Origin: an uncultured Lachnospiraceae bacterium
Lineage (GTDB): Bacteria > Bacillota > Clostridia > Lachnospirales > Lachnospiraceae
Reading direction: 5' to 3'
DNA: 64,000 bases
NCBI GenBank assembly: GCA_951800685.1
Contig: CATOJY010000003.1
Span: 62,001 to 126,000, forward strand
Shown here piece by piece: positions 9,206 through 18,785 of the stretch; within the stretch, counting starts at the first letter, position 1; each line of letters opens with the position of its first letter. Under the pieces are notes generated by a model. The model had not been told where the DNA came from, did not search any database, and worked only from the letters and a program-made list of their open reading frames with translations. The translations under genes and the position numbers were made by a program.

Positions 9206-9239
9206 GTATAATTGTATACAATCATACTATTTGTGTCAA
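9206..9239 (-). promoter_or_regulatory. promoter with overlapping palindromic operator for the citrate synthase-like gene
   Basis: On the minus strand TTGACA (9234-9239) and TACAAT (9211-9216) are 17 bp apart. The -10 lies inside the perfect 12-bp palindrome ATTGTATACAAT (9211-9222), which extends to 9206-9227 with one mismatched pair. The GTATAC core resembles sites of FCD-type GntR regulators, one of which is encoded just downstream. Binding here would block RNA polymerase. Confidence 0.7.
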
Positions 9240-9241
9240 CC

Positions 9242-10159
9242 CTATTCTGTACACATCCTTTCTATGTCTAGCATGCCCCATCCTTGTTTGTTCCAGTCAT
9301 CCCCCATATCATATGCGCTGTAAATCATCTTCCGCTTGACCTGATCATTATTCATCTGAGGATATTTTTGCAGATAAAGAGCCGCTGCACCAGAAACAAT
9401 GGGTGTTGCCATAGAAGTGCCGCTTTTCTTTGTATAAGCATTGCGGTACCCAGCCCATGTACTCCCCTTCCACGAAACATTACAGGAAACAATATCTGTT
9501 CCAGGAGCGACCACATCAGGCTTACGATATAGCACACTACGGCTTCCTCTGCCAGAAAAATTCTCACACAGATCCTTACGGGATCCAAAATAGCCCCCTT
9601 CATGACAACCCACCGTAATCACCTTGCGACTGCACCCTAAAGGGGAAATCGTTCCTTCTTTTGGACCATTATTCCCTGCTGCGCAGACCACCACGATTCC
9701 CTGTTCCCATGCTGTATCCAAAAGTTCCACCAGTTCTTCCATTCTCTCCATCTCACCGCTCTTGCCGATCCCAAGGGATACATTCAAGACACGAATCTGA
9801 TACCGGCTCTGATTATCTAATACCCAGCTAAGTCCCTGTCGCATACTCTCAATACATCCTTCGCCATTTTGATCCAATACTTTGCCAATACAAAACCGAC
9901 AGGACGGAGCTACCCCTCTATAGTAGCCACGTGAGGCATACCCATTTCCTCCCACACACCCCGCCACATGAGTGCCATGACCACTGTCATCATATCCCGC
10001 CTGCCGTCCATTGACAAAATCGGCAAAAGCGATCACCCGGCTTCCGAAATCAGGATGTCTGCCGATCCCTGTATCCAGGATCGCCACTGTAATTTCTTCC
10101 TTTACAATATTTTGTTGTGTATTTTCGCTACATCTTATTTGTCTTCTTACACGATTCAC
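9242..10159 (-). CDS. subtilisin-family serine protease without signal peptide
   Basis: A family S8 protease of 305 residues. The catalytic triad is visible: Asp29 in VAILDTGIG, His61 in SGHGTHVAG and Ser249 in SGTSMATP. There is no signal peptide and only about 24 residues before the catalytic domain, so no inhibitory prodomain of normal size. That fits a cytoplasmic, intracellular-subtilisin-like enzyme or one released by other means. The start is GTG with CTGGAG 7 nt upstream. It follows the surface protein genes on the same strand but is separated from them by a terminator, so a role in processing those proteins is only suggested by position. Confidence 0.88.
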   Translation of the reverse strand: MNRVRRQIRCSENTQQNIVKEEITVAILDTGIGRHPDFGSRVIAFADFVNGRQAGYDDSGHGTHVAGCVGGNGYASRGYYRGVAPSCRFCIGKVLDQNGEGCIESMRQGLSWVLDNQSRYQIRVLNVSLGIGKSGEMERMEELVELLDTAWEQGIVVVCAAGNNGPKEGTISPLGCSRKVITVGCHEGGYFGSRKDLCENFSGRGSRSVLYRKPDVVAPGTDIVSCNVSWKGSTWAGYRNAYTKKSGTSMATPIVSGAAALYLQKYPQMNNDQVKRKMIYSAYDMGDDWNKQGWGMLDIERMCTE

Positions 10160-10196
10160 GATAGTTCTCCAGACTATAATAAACCGCCGAAAGTAT

Positions 10197-10240
10197 ACAA
10201 AAAACTCCCGGCCTATAGATTTATTCTATGTCGGGAGTTC
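10197..10240 (-). terminator. terminator after the 964-residue surface protein gene
   Basis: The minus-strand transcript forms AACTCCCG (revcomp of 10232-10239) paired with CGGGAGTT (revcomp of 10203-10210), followed by T residues ending near 10199. A smaller CTATA pairing extends the loop side. It should separate the sortase/surface operon from the protease gene. Confidence 0.8.
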
Positions 10241-10256
10241 TTCCATGTTCAGTATT

Positions 10257-13151
10257 CTATTTTAGAGATTTCCTTCTGCGCCCACCGTTACGGTAAAAGA
10301 ATACAGAAAGCGCTGCAAAAAGCAAACCAACACTCAAAAACCACTTTGGATGAATGCTGTGATCTCCTGTATCAGGAGAATCATCTTTATTCCCCAGAGA
10401 CGTAAACACGGCCTGACCGTCTTTCACATCCGCCGTTGCACCACCGGATCCATAGTTGTAAATACCATACGCAGAAAAGTGTTTCGCCGTAAAGGTGATC
10501 GCATTCAACCCATCCGCAGACACCACCCTGCTTTCCACCTCTTCTAGCTGTCCGTCCGCATCCAGACATACTACATGCAGATTTTCTTCTGAAACGCCAT
10601 TTGGCATCGGAAGCGTCACATCCACACTCATTTTACCCAGCCCTGTGATCGGCACGCCAGTAGCAGTTTCCGTCATACCAACTTCATAAGCACAGAGATT
10701 GCTGGGTAAAGTATTCCCATAAAGGTTTTTATACACATCGCTGATTCTAAGTTTTGCCGCATCGCTGTCTTCGATCTTCAGAAGATAATTTTCTTCGGAG
10801 CCAGCCAGCACAGCACTCGCCATAGCGCTTTCAGGTAATGTAGAGCTGTTAACCTGTACTGTAATGCCTGAAGGGGAAGCAAACGCAGCAGAAGCATCGT
10901 CATCTGAGCCGCCAAGCATCTGTTTTCCTTCCTCCAGCGTATATTTTCTGCCATCGACCGTACAGACATCACCAGCTTTCAGAAGCGAACCATTTCCCTT
11001 TTTTGCAACTATTTGAAGCACGCCATCCCCGTCTTCTTTGCAGACAACACCCACAAAACCTGCTTTCTCATCTTCTAACACAGTGCCTGTCAGATCGCTG
11101 ACTGTCTCTGGAACTATCGCTATGCAGCTCCCTTTCAGGGCAAGATCACGGTACGTATCTCTGTACAGTCTCGTCGCCATAGATTCATAAGATAATTTCG
11201 GCAGACTCTCTCCCTCAAAAACAATCACACCAGTTCCTGCTTCTCTTACGGCATCCGATCCATCAAACGCCCGAAGACCAATCTGCTCTACCGTTGCTGG
11301 GATATGTACTGTAGCAAGTGGACAACCCGCGAATGCCCTGTCACTGATTGTCTTTACCTGATCTCCACCTTCTGTCTCTGTAAGCGCACTACATCCTGCA
11401 AATGCCGCCTCACCGATCTTTTCTAAGCTGTCCGGCAGGATCACCTTACTGATATCTCCACGTTCCTTAAACGCCTCAGCGCCAATCTGTTTGACTCCCT
11501 CCGGAACAGAGACAACGCCGCCTTCTCCCCGATACGCCAGCAAAATACCGTCCCCAACGATCAGGAAACCACCATCTCCTTTCTCTCTCCACTCGGTAAG
11601 CCAAGGTGTCTGCGCAAAAGCTGACGCCTCAATCTCCCGGACACTTTCTGGGATTGTCACATCCTGCAGATCGTCACAGTGGTAGAAGGCAGCATATCCG
11701 ATTTCTTCCACACCGTCTGGAATTACGATAGAAGTAAGCCCGGATCTGGCAAAAGAAAACTCACCAATTCTCTTTACATTCTCTGGGATCGTATAAGTAG
11801 TCCGCGCGTCATCATAGTAAGCCTGTGCCGCAACCACCACTTTACCATCACTATTCTTTACAATCGTATACTTCGGGAAAGAACCGCCCTTCGCGTCCTC
11901 GGAACCCGCCATGCCAGGCACTGTCTCTGTATTCTCCGGCATACTATCCTCTGCCGGTTCGCCGCCGATTGTTCCGCCAGTGCTCCCTACATTGATCGTA
12001 GCTGTAGCATTATCGATAATGACATAGGCCTCCTGTCCGATCACTCTCGTCTTGCCTTTAACAGAAGAATCTTCTGCCTCAGCCATCGCATTCATACGCG
12101 ACACTTCATGATAATAATCGGCTGGCGCAGGAGTCTGCTTCGTCTCTGAACTAGGAACCGTTTCCTCTTTTGCCTCCTCAGCTGGGTCATGCTCTGACGC
12201 CTCAGACTGCTCTTCCCCACCCTGGGCATCAGAAACCGGTGCTTCCTCATATTCTGAGACTTCGATATCCTCTAACTCCAATGATTGTGCATAAGTATAT
12301 GCCATAGACCCTGGTTCTGCCTTAATTTCCAGCTTTGTACAGCCGTCAAATGCTGTGCTGTGGATCATGCTGACAGAAGGCGGAATTGTAATCTTCCGCA
12401 GCCTTACACAATCCTCAAAAGCTTTCATATCAATATTTTTGACAGAAAAGGGCACTTCCACATCTTTCAGATTCCGGCAGTTAGAAAACGCATACGCCGG
12501 TATCTCCTTCGCATTGCTGCTAATCTTCACCTTTTCCAGATTGTAGTCTCCCCAGAAAGCATGAGGTTTGATCGTCTTGATCTCAGAAGGCATCTCATAA
12601 CTATTACCCTTTCTGCCAGCAAGAAACTGATATAGAGTATCCCGTCCGTCTTTGTTCAGGATCGCTCCATCATCACAGGTAAATTTCGGATTACTGCTGC
12701 TGAAGCGGACTTCCTGCAGACTATGGTTCCCTGCAAAGGCGCCGTTGCCCAGACTCGTAAGTCCCGTTCCTACCGTAACTTCCTTTAAAGAAGGACAGCC
12801 GCTGAATGCCGCAGTACCCACTGACTGTACCGAGTCTGGAATTATAACACTCTCCAAATTCTTACATTCTGAAAAAGCACTCGCACCAATAACTTTAACT
12901 GCATCTCCTATTGTGACGCTCCTGATCTCGTTATTACCCGCAAATGCTTCCGCCTCTATTTTTTCTACATAATTGGAAATAGACACGTCCTGCGCCGTGC
13001 CATTATATTTCACTAATGTTGACCCATCCATCTGAAAATCAGATGCAGAAGCGGTCGGAGCCGCTTCCACATCTGATACAGGGATCTGTGTCACTGCCAC
13101 TGCTATTGCAAGAAGCAGTATACCGATCAGATTTCTTATTATTTTACTCAT
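10257..13151 (-). CDS. BspA-type leucine-rich repeat wall protein (964 aa)
   Basis: A secreted, wall-anchored protein. The signal peptide is residues 1-31 (NLIGILLLAIAVAVTQIPVS). Two blocks of LRR_5/BspA repeats (about 45-290 and 450-650) carry units such as IGASAFSECKNLESVIIPDS, separated by an acidic Glu/Ser-rich stretch. A domain near 780-900 ends in FTAKHFSAYGIY and resembles the end of the neighbour. The C-terminus has SPDTG at 925-929, then HPKWFLS, a hydrophobic segment and an Arg/Lys tail: a sorting signal. SPxTG suits C. difficile-type class B sortases. It begins 10 bp after the 1848-residue gene, so both are one operon with the sortase. Confidence 0.9.
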   Translation of the reverse strand: MSKIIRNLIGILLLAIAVAVTQIPVSDVEAAPTASASDFQMDGSTLVKYNGTAQDVSISNYVEKIEAEAFAGNNEIRSVTIGDAVKVIGASAFSECKNLESVIIPDSVQSVGTAAFSGCPSLKEVTVGTGLTSLGNGAFAGNHSLQEVRFSSSNPKFTCDDGAILNKDGRDTLYQFLAGRKGNSYEMPSEIKTIKPHAFWGDYNLEKVKISSNAKEIPAYAFSNCRNLKDVEVPFSVKNIDMKAFEDCVRLRKITIPPSVSMIHSTAFDGCTKLEIKAEPGSMAYTYAQSLELEDIEVSEYEEAPVSDAQGGEEQSEASEHDPAEEAKEETVPSSETKQTPAPADYYHEVSRMNAMAEAEDSSVKGKTRVIGQEAYVIIDNATATINVGSTGGTIGGEPAEDSMPENTETVPGMAGSEDAKGGSFPKYTIVKNSDGKVVVAAQAYYDDARTTYTIPENVKRIGEFSFARSGLTSIVIPDGVEEIGYAAFYHCDDLQDVTIPESVREIEASAFAQTPWLTEWREKGDGGFLIVGDGILLAYRGEGGVVSVPEGVKQIGAEAFKERGDISKVILPDSLEKIGEAAFAGCSALTETEGGDQVKTISDRAFAGCPLATVHIPATVEQIGLRAFDGSDAVREAGTGVIVFEGESLPKLSYESMATRLYRDTYRDLALKGSCIAIVPETVSDLTGTVLEDEKAGFVGVVCKEDGDGVLQIVAKKGNGSLLKAGDVCTVDGRKYTLEEGKQMLGGSDDDASAAFASPSGITVQVNSSTLPESAMASAVLAGSEENYLLKIEDSDAAKLRISDVYKNLYGNTLPSNLCAYEVGMTETATGVPITGLGKMSVDVTLPMPNGVSEENLHVVCLDADGQLEEVESRVVSADGLNAITFTAKHFSAYGIYNYGSGGATADVKDGQAVFTSLGNKDDSPDTGDHSIHPKWFLSVGLLFAALSVFFYRNGGRRRKSLK

Positions 13152-13161
13152 AGACTACCCT

Positions 13162-16100
13162 TTATGCTGTTTTCACTTTGGTTCTCTTATCTTTCTTCAT
13201 AAACAGAATAATCGATAAGCAAGCCAAGCCGATAGATAAGAACCACTTCGGATGAATCGGATCGCCTGTCTTCGGCGTCGTATCCAGCATACCCTCCGTC
13301 AAATTACCTGTATCGACATAAATCGTATATGGCGAGAAGTGTGATGCTGTAAATCTGATACAAGGAACACCGTTAATGGTCGTGAAGTTCTCATTCAGCT
13401 TCTCCAACTGGTTACCATTGACCACCGCACCAGCCATATTGTTACCACCATAAGCGATCAGGGCATCAGGGATCGGTATTGTGATATCCACGGAAATCCC
13501 CGATGTATCGGTGATCTTCGTTGTTCCAGTAGCGTCATACAAACTAATATCCATTGCATAATACAAAATATTATCTAAGCTACTGTATTCATTCGTCAAC
13601 GCATCCGCCACTGCTTTCGTTGCCTCATCCGTCTCAGAAATCTTAATAATAAAGTTATCCGTAGCACCATTTACATTTGCTGTTGCAAGATCTTTATTCG
13701 AGATCCCTGGTTTCGTGATATCCACACGGGTATTGCCAGTATCATTACTCGGCTTTGAACTGCTACCTGTGCTATTGCTGTTGGTTGTAGGCGCTGGCTG
13801 TGTCGGTGCTGTTCCTTCCGTATACTCAGCCGTAATTGTTACATTGTTACCCGGCATAGTAAAGGTGGTAGGCGTTGTACTTACGCTTGCAAGTGAAACA
13901 CCTGGAGACTCTGTCACCCATTTACTGAATACAGATCCCGCTGCCGGGGTACTCGCTGTAATTACCACTGGTGCCCCCTTTGCATAGCTTCCACTTCCGC
14001 TTCCGCCAATAACTGTCACAGAATACATCTCTACACTACCAGTTGTGGAAGTAGTCGATGTAGACGCCGTCGAAGAAGACGTGGTACTCGTACTGGACGA
14101 TGTCTTAGACGAAGTCTTATTTGACGATGTATTACGGCTGGAATTCGTCGAACCACCATTGTTTGTGCTGCCGCCGCTGGTCGTAGCCTTATACAAAGCC
14201 ACAATAGACTTATTCGCCTGTATATTCGTATAACTGTCACTCCACTTGTCAAATGCATAACCGGCATGTACAGGCTGGGACGGTGCAATCGCATCACTTC
14301 CCGGTTCAATATACTGTGTTGGCCCAATCTTCTTGCCATCTACACCGTCGTAGAATTCCACCATATACTTTCCGTTGATCATACCATCGTCAGAATGACC
14401 CTGCGCATAGAAAATCGTGTCTTCATGAATCTTCTCATCCACAGCAGTGTTGTTCATTCCAGACCACTGTTCAAAGGTCCATCCCTCTCGCTCCGGCGGC
14501 TGAGGAACCGTCGCATAAGCACCATCTTCCACGTACTGCGGATTACTTATAACATTTCCTTCTTTGTCAAGAGGCTCCTGCATCAGTACATGATCATAAT
14601 CTAAGAAGGAAACAAGCCATTGCTCACCCAAAGGATTCTGCTCGTCAAGTTCCAATAAGTATGCGTCACCATACTCTTTTACATATCTGACTACTGCAGA
14701 ATCTTTATATGTTCTGACTGTAGTCTTGACTTTCTGGTTCTCATCGCTGTTTTCAAATGCGCTTCCAGATATCTTGACTTCCTTACCATATATTGTAAGA
14801 TTTGTTAAATTATTTGATCCTACAAAAACACCCTTCCCAATATCGTTTGTCGTAATCGGCAAGATTACCGACTGCAGTTTATCACAGTTCTTAAAGCAGT
14901 CTTCCGGTATAATAGACAGTCCCTTCGTATCCTCTCTCCCGAAGCTTATAGACGTAATATCATCACAGTCTTCAAAAGCGCCTGGTTTGATCGTGCTGAC
15001 ATTCGCAAGATCAGGATCCGATGCAACACTGACAGATGCCTGCCCTGTCAATCTTCCTCTCGCAGACAGACACTCTTCAATCGTATAAGAACCATCTGTG
15101 TTTTTAGAATAGATAATACCATTGACCGTTGTATAGTAATCATTGTCTCCTACCATAGTCATTGAATAACAACCTCTAAACGGCGCTTTACCTATGTCTG
15201 CACAGGTAGGACCCAAGATAACATATCTCAAATTTTCGCAGCTGTCGAATGCATAATCCGGCAGATAATCTACGCTGTTGAGTGTAACTGACTCAATCAA
15301 GTCATTACCACGCACATATTTCTCACGGTCAGTTGTATCTGCAAAATCTTTAAAATAACCGCTGAACAACCCTGGTACGATCTCTGTTGTATCTTCTTCA
15401 TCCTCATCTTTGGTCGTACTCTCATACATACGTCTGATTTCGGGTGACCATTTGTTTCTCAGATACGTATTATAGTTGCCTGTATTTCTCTCAACTCCGG
15501 TTGTAGGCTCCCCATCTACGGTATAGTTCCTGATATATCCATATACGTCGATTGAGTCTACCCCTTCCGGTACCACAATATTCTTCGTCGCATAAACCAG
15601 ACCCTGCTCTTCTGCTGTAGGAGCTCTGTAAGGGTCGTTTGCGTCCACAATATCGATTACATTATAAGGCCTTACAGTGTAGTACGGCTGCGGCCTGCTG
15701 TCCATTGCATGAACCGTAATCGGCTCAAAAAGCCAATCAGTCAAAGTATTGGATGCCGTGTCACCGCCCTCTGGTGTATCAGGTTCTGTTGGCACATCTG
15801 GATCCGGATTTCCATTAAACCATTCATCCCATCTTGCACAGAACTCCGCATTGATCCAGGGTCCAAACAAATCTGTACTATACACTGCATCCGGCTCTTC
15901 TGCTGTCTGCCATGCAAGGGCAAAGTTCTTCCGATCCTCATCATATTTCCGATCACGATACCGGTCATACCACTCGGCAACTTTCATCTCCTCATAGGAG
16001 GAAAATCCTTTTCTTTTGATCTCATCTTCATGCGCATCGTTTAAGATCTCGCTCACTTCGCTGTACTTCGGATAATCCAACAACGTAATCTTCTCTGTAA

Positions 16101-18708
16101 TCGGATTATACATCACTGTCAAATAAGTAGGAGAAAGACTCTTATAGCATACACGGATTCCATCTTGCGTCTGAATCACATTATTTGGATCTGTTGCCCA
16201 TTCAAACGGCGCATATCCCTGTACAATATCTCCATGGAAAGTCAGTTCTCCACTCTCCGTTTTAAACGCATCTGTTCCGATCTTAAATGCCTCATGTCCT
16301 CCCAATGGAGAGCTAAACGTAACATCTACAAGGCTGATACAGTCTTTGAAAGCATTATCACCGATCGCTGTGACAGAATTGCCGATATAAACTTTCTCTA
16401 ACTTCTGCCAATCTTTATTATTGGTTCCTCCTCCGCCTTGGAATACACCCTTAGCAATCTCAGAAATAGATTCGTCTGTGATCGTAAGTGAAATTACATT
16501 TTCATTCAACTCGGAATCACTAAAACATCCTGATGCAATGCCGACTACTTTTGTGTGTCCCACTACAGCCGGAATTACCAGTCTTACATTTTTCTTCTTA
16601 GAAGCATCCAATCCTGGCTTAAACGTACAAGATGTCAAAACTCCCTTATCATTGATACAGAGCAGATACGTTCCATCGCTGACTTCATAATATTCCACTC
16701 CATTCTCAATATACAGATAAGGTACTGTATCTGATACGGCAGTCTTAGCGTCCCATGTATTTTCCCGTGGATATGCCGGATCCCCCTGCGTATTCGTCTT
16801 GGGTCCTTTTACATAAAAATCAAGATTAATTACATCTGCGAACAGTTTCTCTGGTGTATACTGTACAAAACCGCAGGCCTGCGGATCATTCCGCTGATCC
16901 GTAGGAAACTCTACATACTGCAGATTCACACATCGATGGAAAATCGAATCGGGAATCTTCGTCGCAGGCGTCATCGAACGTCCATAATTCTGTGGAAATA
17001 CAACATATTCCAAGCTGGATCTTCCTGCAAACATGTAATTGCCTATACTCTTTGCATCAGACATTCCCTTTGGCAGAGTAATTCCCATCGGAAGAGATCC
17101 GCCTTCTACTGCAAAAGCGCCTGCACCGATCGATACGATCGCAGAATCTGCCATTGCAATATCAGATAATGCCGTACAATTATAGAAAGCATAATCCTTT
17201 ACCTCACAGGGAGATTTCATATTATTCAGATTGATTGTCGCCAGGTTCTGGCATTTGGAAAAAGCGCCATACCCAATCGTTGTAATAGAGGTAGGTAGAT
17301 TGATCTCCGTGATTGCTGTACCGCTGAAACAGTCCGCACCAATCATTTCCGTACCTTGTGCAATCTTTACGGTTGCTAACTTAACACATCCTTTGAATGC
17401 CCTGTTACCAATCTTCGCCACATTATCGATCTGAATACTTTCCATTAATGCGGCATCTGCAAAAGCTTCATCGCCTATGTAACCGATCATAGACGGAATT
17501 ACAAGATTGACAACCTTGGATACTCCTTTAAATGCCTGATTACCAATAGCACACATCAGATACGGGCTTGTTTCTGTCGCAAGGAATCCATTCTGATCGT
17601 TAGAAGCTCCCATCGCCTCGATAGGAGTTCCGCCCTGTGCCATATAAACTGCGTTCGATTTACTGTCAAGTCTGCTGTCGCTGACACGACGAAGTGTATA
17701 ACCAGACCCATACTTTGCCAACGCTGTATCCTGATCGCAATAAAATTTTAATTTCTGCTCTGTGCTTAATTTGTTGGATGGAACCACTTCCAAAGGCTGT
17801 GGTTTCACCGGCTCTGCACTCCCGCTGTCCGGTTTATAATTATCCAACTCCTTCTGATACTGCTGAAATTCTTTCACTTTATTATCATAGTCTGTTTTGC
17901 AATAATTCTGTAAAAATTCAAGCTCATAAGGCTCCATATTACCAGCATGGAATACATCATACGTAAAGATAATGGGCAAAGTTGGATCCATGTCTTTACG
18001 CATTTTATCCATTGCTTTATCATGGTTCATCACGACTTTACCGTCAACGATCTCCTCATAGTCAGCATCAAAATATGCCTCAAACTTATTCTCAGCAACC
18101 GTATAATAGTTCGTGATAGGTGCCATACCCAGCGCAAGATTGTCTGTCGAATACTGGTTGTTATATTTGCAGATCACTCCTCTGGGCGCATTACTCTCCG
18201 GCTCTGTAACCTGGTAAAACATAAACTGCCAGCACAAGTCAAAAATACCGCCGCCTACATCAGTAGTCGCCAATGAACACAGGACATCGCCGCCCAGATC
18301 ATTCTTTATCTCGTCAATCTCTTTATTCTCATACTTGCTCAGATTGATTCTTTTGCCACTGGTACTGGTTGCCGTCAATTCATCATATGATTTATCCCGC
18401 ACCTCTTCTTCAATCATAATCTGATTGCCGTTTTCATCCAAAACCGGGTCGCCATTCTCATCCACCTTTGGAATCAATTCCCCAGTTTTTCGCAAGGTAT
18501 CAACATACCCATAATCCTTTAAATCCTCTTCATGAACATCCGCTGCTCTTGTCACGCTTCTGGCCGCGTCCCCGTTGTCCGCATAGTTTTCCGGTACAGG
18601 AACAGCCGCAACCCCAATCGCCGTGATCATAAGCACTGCTGCAAGGCTGCGTCTGACGCTTCTTTTCAACCTTCTTTTCGATTTTTTAGCTGCCTTTTTC
18701 ATAGCCAT
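13162..18708 (-). CDS. giant BspA-type repeat wall protein (1848 aa)
   Basis: The largest protein here. A basic N-terminus and signal segment (RRSLAAVLMITAIGVAAVPV) precede an uncharacterised region. Scattered LRR_5/BspA repeats (about 400-600, 770-830, 1170-1330) include IGNRAFKGCVKLATVKIAQG. Two Listeria-Bacteroides-type repeats follow near 1390-1530, the second starting YMVEFYDGVDGK and containing HAGYAFDKW. Next come a Ser/Thr/Asn-rich stalk, an InlB-like module (YSVTVIGGSGSG), and a terminal domain ending FTASHFSPYTIY. The sorting signal is TPKTG at 1811-1815, then HPKWFLS, a hydrophobic stretch and Lys-rich tail. GGAGAG precedes the ATG, 77 bp after the sortase gene. It is probably a wall adhesin or scaffold; the ligand is unknown. 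Confidence 0.9.
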   Translation of the reverse strand: MAMKKAAKKSKRRLKRSVRRSLAAVLMITAIGVAAVPVPENYADNGDAARSVTRAADVHEEDLKDYGYVDTLRKTGELIPKVDENGDPVLDENGNQIMIEEEVRDKSYDELTATSTSGKRINLSKYENKEIDEIKNDLGGDVLCSLATTDVGGGIFDLCWQFMFYQVTEPESNAPRGVICKYNNQYSTDNLALGMAPITNYYTVAENKFEAYFDADYEEIVDGKVVMNHDKAMDKMRKDMDPTLPIIFTYDVFHAGNMEPYELEFLQNYCKTDYDNKVKEFQQYQKELDNYKPDSGSAEPVKPQPLEVVPSNKLSTEQKLKFYCDQDTALAKYGSGYTLRRVSDSRLDSKSNAVYMAQGGTPIEAMGASNDQNGFLATETSPYLMCAIGNQAFKGVSKVVNLVIPSMIGYIGDEAFADAALMESIQIDNVAKIGNRAFKGCVKLATVKIAQGTEMIGADCFSGTAITEINLPTSITTIGYGAFSKCQNLATINLNNMKSPCEVKDYAFYNCTALSDIAMADSAIVSIGAGAFAVEGGSLPMGITLPKGMSDAKSIGNYMFAGRSSLEYVVFPQNYGRSMTPATKIPDSIFHRCVNLQYVEFPTDQRNDPQACGFVQYTPEKLFADVINLDFYVKGPKTNTQGDPAYPRENTWDAKTAVSDTVPYLYIENGVEYYEVSDGTYLLCINDKGVLTSCTFKPGLDASKKKNVRLVIPAVVGHTKVVGIASGCFSDSELNENVISLTITDESISEIAKGVFQGGGGTNNKDWQKLEKVYIGNSVTAIGDNAFKDCISLVDVTFSSPLGGHEAFKIGTDAFKTESGELTFHGDIVQGYAPFEWATDPNNVIQTQDGIRVCYKSLSPTYLTVMYNPITEKITLLDYPKYSEVSEILNDAHEDEIKRKGFSSYEEMKVAEWYDRYRDRKYDEDRKNFALAWQTAEEPDAVYSTDLFGPWINAEFCARWDEWFNGNPDPDVPTEPDTPEGGDTASNTLTDWLFEPITVHAMDSRPQPYYTVRPYNVIDIVDANDPYRAPTAEEQGLVYATKNIVVPEGVDSIDVYGYIRNYTVDGEPTTGVERNTGNYNTYLRNKWSPEIRRMYESTTKDEDEEDTTEIVPGLFSGYFKDFADTTDREKYVRGNDLIESVTLNSVDYLPDYAFDSCENLRYVILGPTCADIGKAPFRGCYSMTMVGDNDYYTTVNGIIYSKNTDGSYTIEECLSARGRLTGQASVSVASDPDLANVSTIKPGAFEDCDDITSISFGREDTKGLSIIPEDCFKNCDKLQSVILPITTNDIGKGVFVGSNNLTNLTIYGKEVKISGSAFENSDENQKVKTTVRTYKDSAVVRYVKEYGDAYLLELDEQNPLGEQWLVSFLDYDHVLMQEPLDKEGNVISNPQYVEDGAYATVPQPPEREGWTFEQWSGMNNTAVDEKIHEDTIFYAQGHSDDGMINGKYMVEFYDGVDGKKIGPTQYIEPGSDAIAPSQPVHAGYAFDKWSDSYTNIQANKSIVALYKATTSGGSTNNGGSTNSSRNTSSNKTSSKTSSSTSTTSSSTASTSTTSTTGSVEMYSVTVIGGSGSGSYAKGAPVVITASTPAAGSVFSKWVTESPGVSLASVSTTPTTFTMPGNNVTITAEYTEGTAPTQPAPTTNSNSTGSSSKPSNDTGNTRVDITKPGISNKDLATANVNGATDNFIIKISETDEATKAVADALTNEYSSLDNILYYAMDISLYDATGTTKITDTSGISVDITIPIPDALIAYGGNNMAGAVVNGNQLEKLNENFTTINGVPCIRFTASHFSPYTIYVDTGNLTEGMLDTTPKTGDPIHPKWFLSIGLACLSIILFMKKDKRTKVKTA

Positions 18709-18785
18709 TGTTCTCTCCTCAATTCCCCTGTATATTTTATGTTATTTTCCAATGATCAGGAAAAGAAAAAATCAATTGATAGCTT

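Noticed and set aside
10173-10200. TTGTAT/TATAGT promoter for the subtilisin-like gene
   Set aside because: The predicted transcript start would fall inside or after the ribosome site, leaving almost no leader.
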